From assembly GCA_965261585.1 (NCBI GenBank), contig CBDHDN010000079.1:1-24351 (forward strand): a stretch of DNA of 24,351 nucleotides, in the 5' to 3' direction. The translations under genes and the position numbers were made by a program. This document shows positions 24,067 to 24,351 of this stretch, piece after piece. This stretch comes from CBDHDN01 sp965261585. GTDB lineage: Bacteria; Pseudomonadota; Alphaproteobacteria; UBA6615. Numbering within the stretch: the stretch's first letter is position 1; each line of letters opens with the position of its first letter. The notes below the pieces were generated by a model, which did not search any database, was not told where the DNA came from, and saw nothing but the letters and a program-made list of their open reading frames with translations.

Positions 24067-24351
24067 CGCAGGTGTGCGACCAACGGAAAACTCACGCCGG
24101 CACCGCCCTTGGGCTCGACCGCCGACGACGCAGCGGCGGCGCTCCGCGATGGCCCGAGTGCGGCTCCGCCGCCCAGGAACAGCCGGCCGACGCGGGGATC
24201 GTTGAGAAGGTCGTTGCCGGCGCCGGCCATCGCCACCTGGCCGGCGAGCAGGTTGGCCTGCTCGAGCTCGTCCAGCAGGTCCTCCAACTGCACGAGCAGG
24301 AGCCGGCTGGGCGTCCGCGCCAGATAGCGATGCACCGCACGGCGCAGCGCC
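24063..24351 (-). CDS. C-terminal fragment, possibly of a 4-alpha-glucanotransferase (MalQ-like)
   Basis: An open frame enters from the right edge and ends at TGA 24063-24065, giving 95 residues. ALRRAVHRYLARTPSRLLLV and then QLEDLLDELEQANL resemble the end of MalQ proteins (HRFLARTPARL...QLEDLLGEVEQVNLPGT). The usual PGT...PNWRRRL end is absent; instead there are about 50 residues rich in Gly and Ala (FLGGGAALGPSRSAAAASSA). Either the family here has an altered tail or the identification is wrong. It overlaps the ABC ATPase start (ATGA), so it is likely in the same operon. Confidence 0.4.
   Translation of the reverse strand, partial: ALRRAVHRYLARTPSRLLLVQLEDLLDELEQANLLAGQVAMAGAGNDLLNDPRVGRLFLGGGAALGPSRSAAAASSAVEPKGGAGVSFPLVAHLR

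Noticed and set aside
1..24351. CRISPR arrays, tRNA or rRNA genes
   Set aside because: No regularly spaced repeats of CRISPR size and no cloverleaf or rRNA segment was recognised; the only tandem repeats are the REP arm and the His-tract unit.

Overview
The window comes from a very GC-rich alphaproteobacterium with a flagellum. I infer a Rhodospirillales-like lineage from the fhlB-fliO-fliP order, the MotB/TPR pair beside it, a CtrA-type box at the flagellar operon and the hut genes; no marker gene here fixes the genus.

Layout. (1) 1-4194, plus strand: the tail of an unidentified gene, a broken motB-like stator gene and a large secreted AMIN-like/TPR protein. (2) 4267-5956, minus strand, convergent with the first block: a flagellar export operon in the order fhlB, a small unknown gene, fliO, fliP. 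(3) 6045-7723: an IS66-family (tnpC-only) element with a perfect 8-bp target duplication, sitting in the divergent promoter region next to a CtrA-like box. (4) 7806-11320: a membrane endonuclease/exonuclease/phosphatase-family protein, a REP-like repeat cluster, two small monoheme cytochromes c facing each other, and a membrane-anchored alpha/beta hydrolase. (5) 11435-13073, minus strand: a Rieske protein with a long uncharacterised C-terminal part and a His-rich repeat; divergent from it are hutU and hutG (13332-15825) of histidine degradation. (6) 15890-22079: six mobile elements laid end to end, namely a ~103-bp MITE, two tandem IS5-family copies, two tandem ISNCY-type copies and an IS630-family element, with a CTAG at every junction. 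(7) 22085-24351, minus strand: a sugar-metabolism-like gene end, an ABC-2 ATPase and permease pair, and a 77-residue hypothetical gene.

Two observations stand out. First, the end-to-end stack of three IS families plus a MITE, each bounded by CTAG, confined to the gap between two convergent gene ends; each insertion appears to regenerate the tetranucleotide used by the next. Second, at least five native genes (motB-like, TPR protein, fliP, EEP protein, Rieske protein) and one IS copy are interrupted by one-base indels lying in or next to runs of the same base. Because near-identical tandem IS copies were resolved, the sequence was probably assembled from long reads, so homopolymer errors are as likely an explanation as gene decay. 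The motB-like gene also carries an in-frame stop that an indel does not explain.

Functional links: blocks 1 and 2 serve the flagellar motor and export gate; hutU and hutG carry out the second and a late step of histidine degradation. The remaining genes share no obvious pathway.
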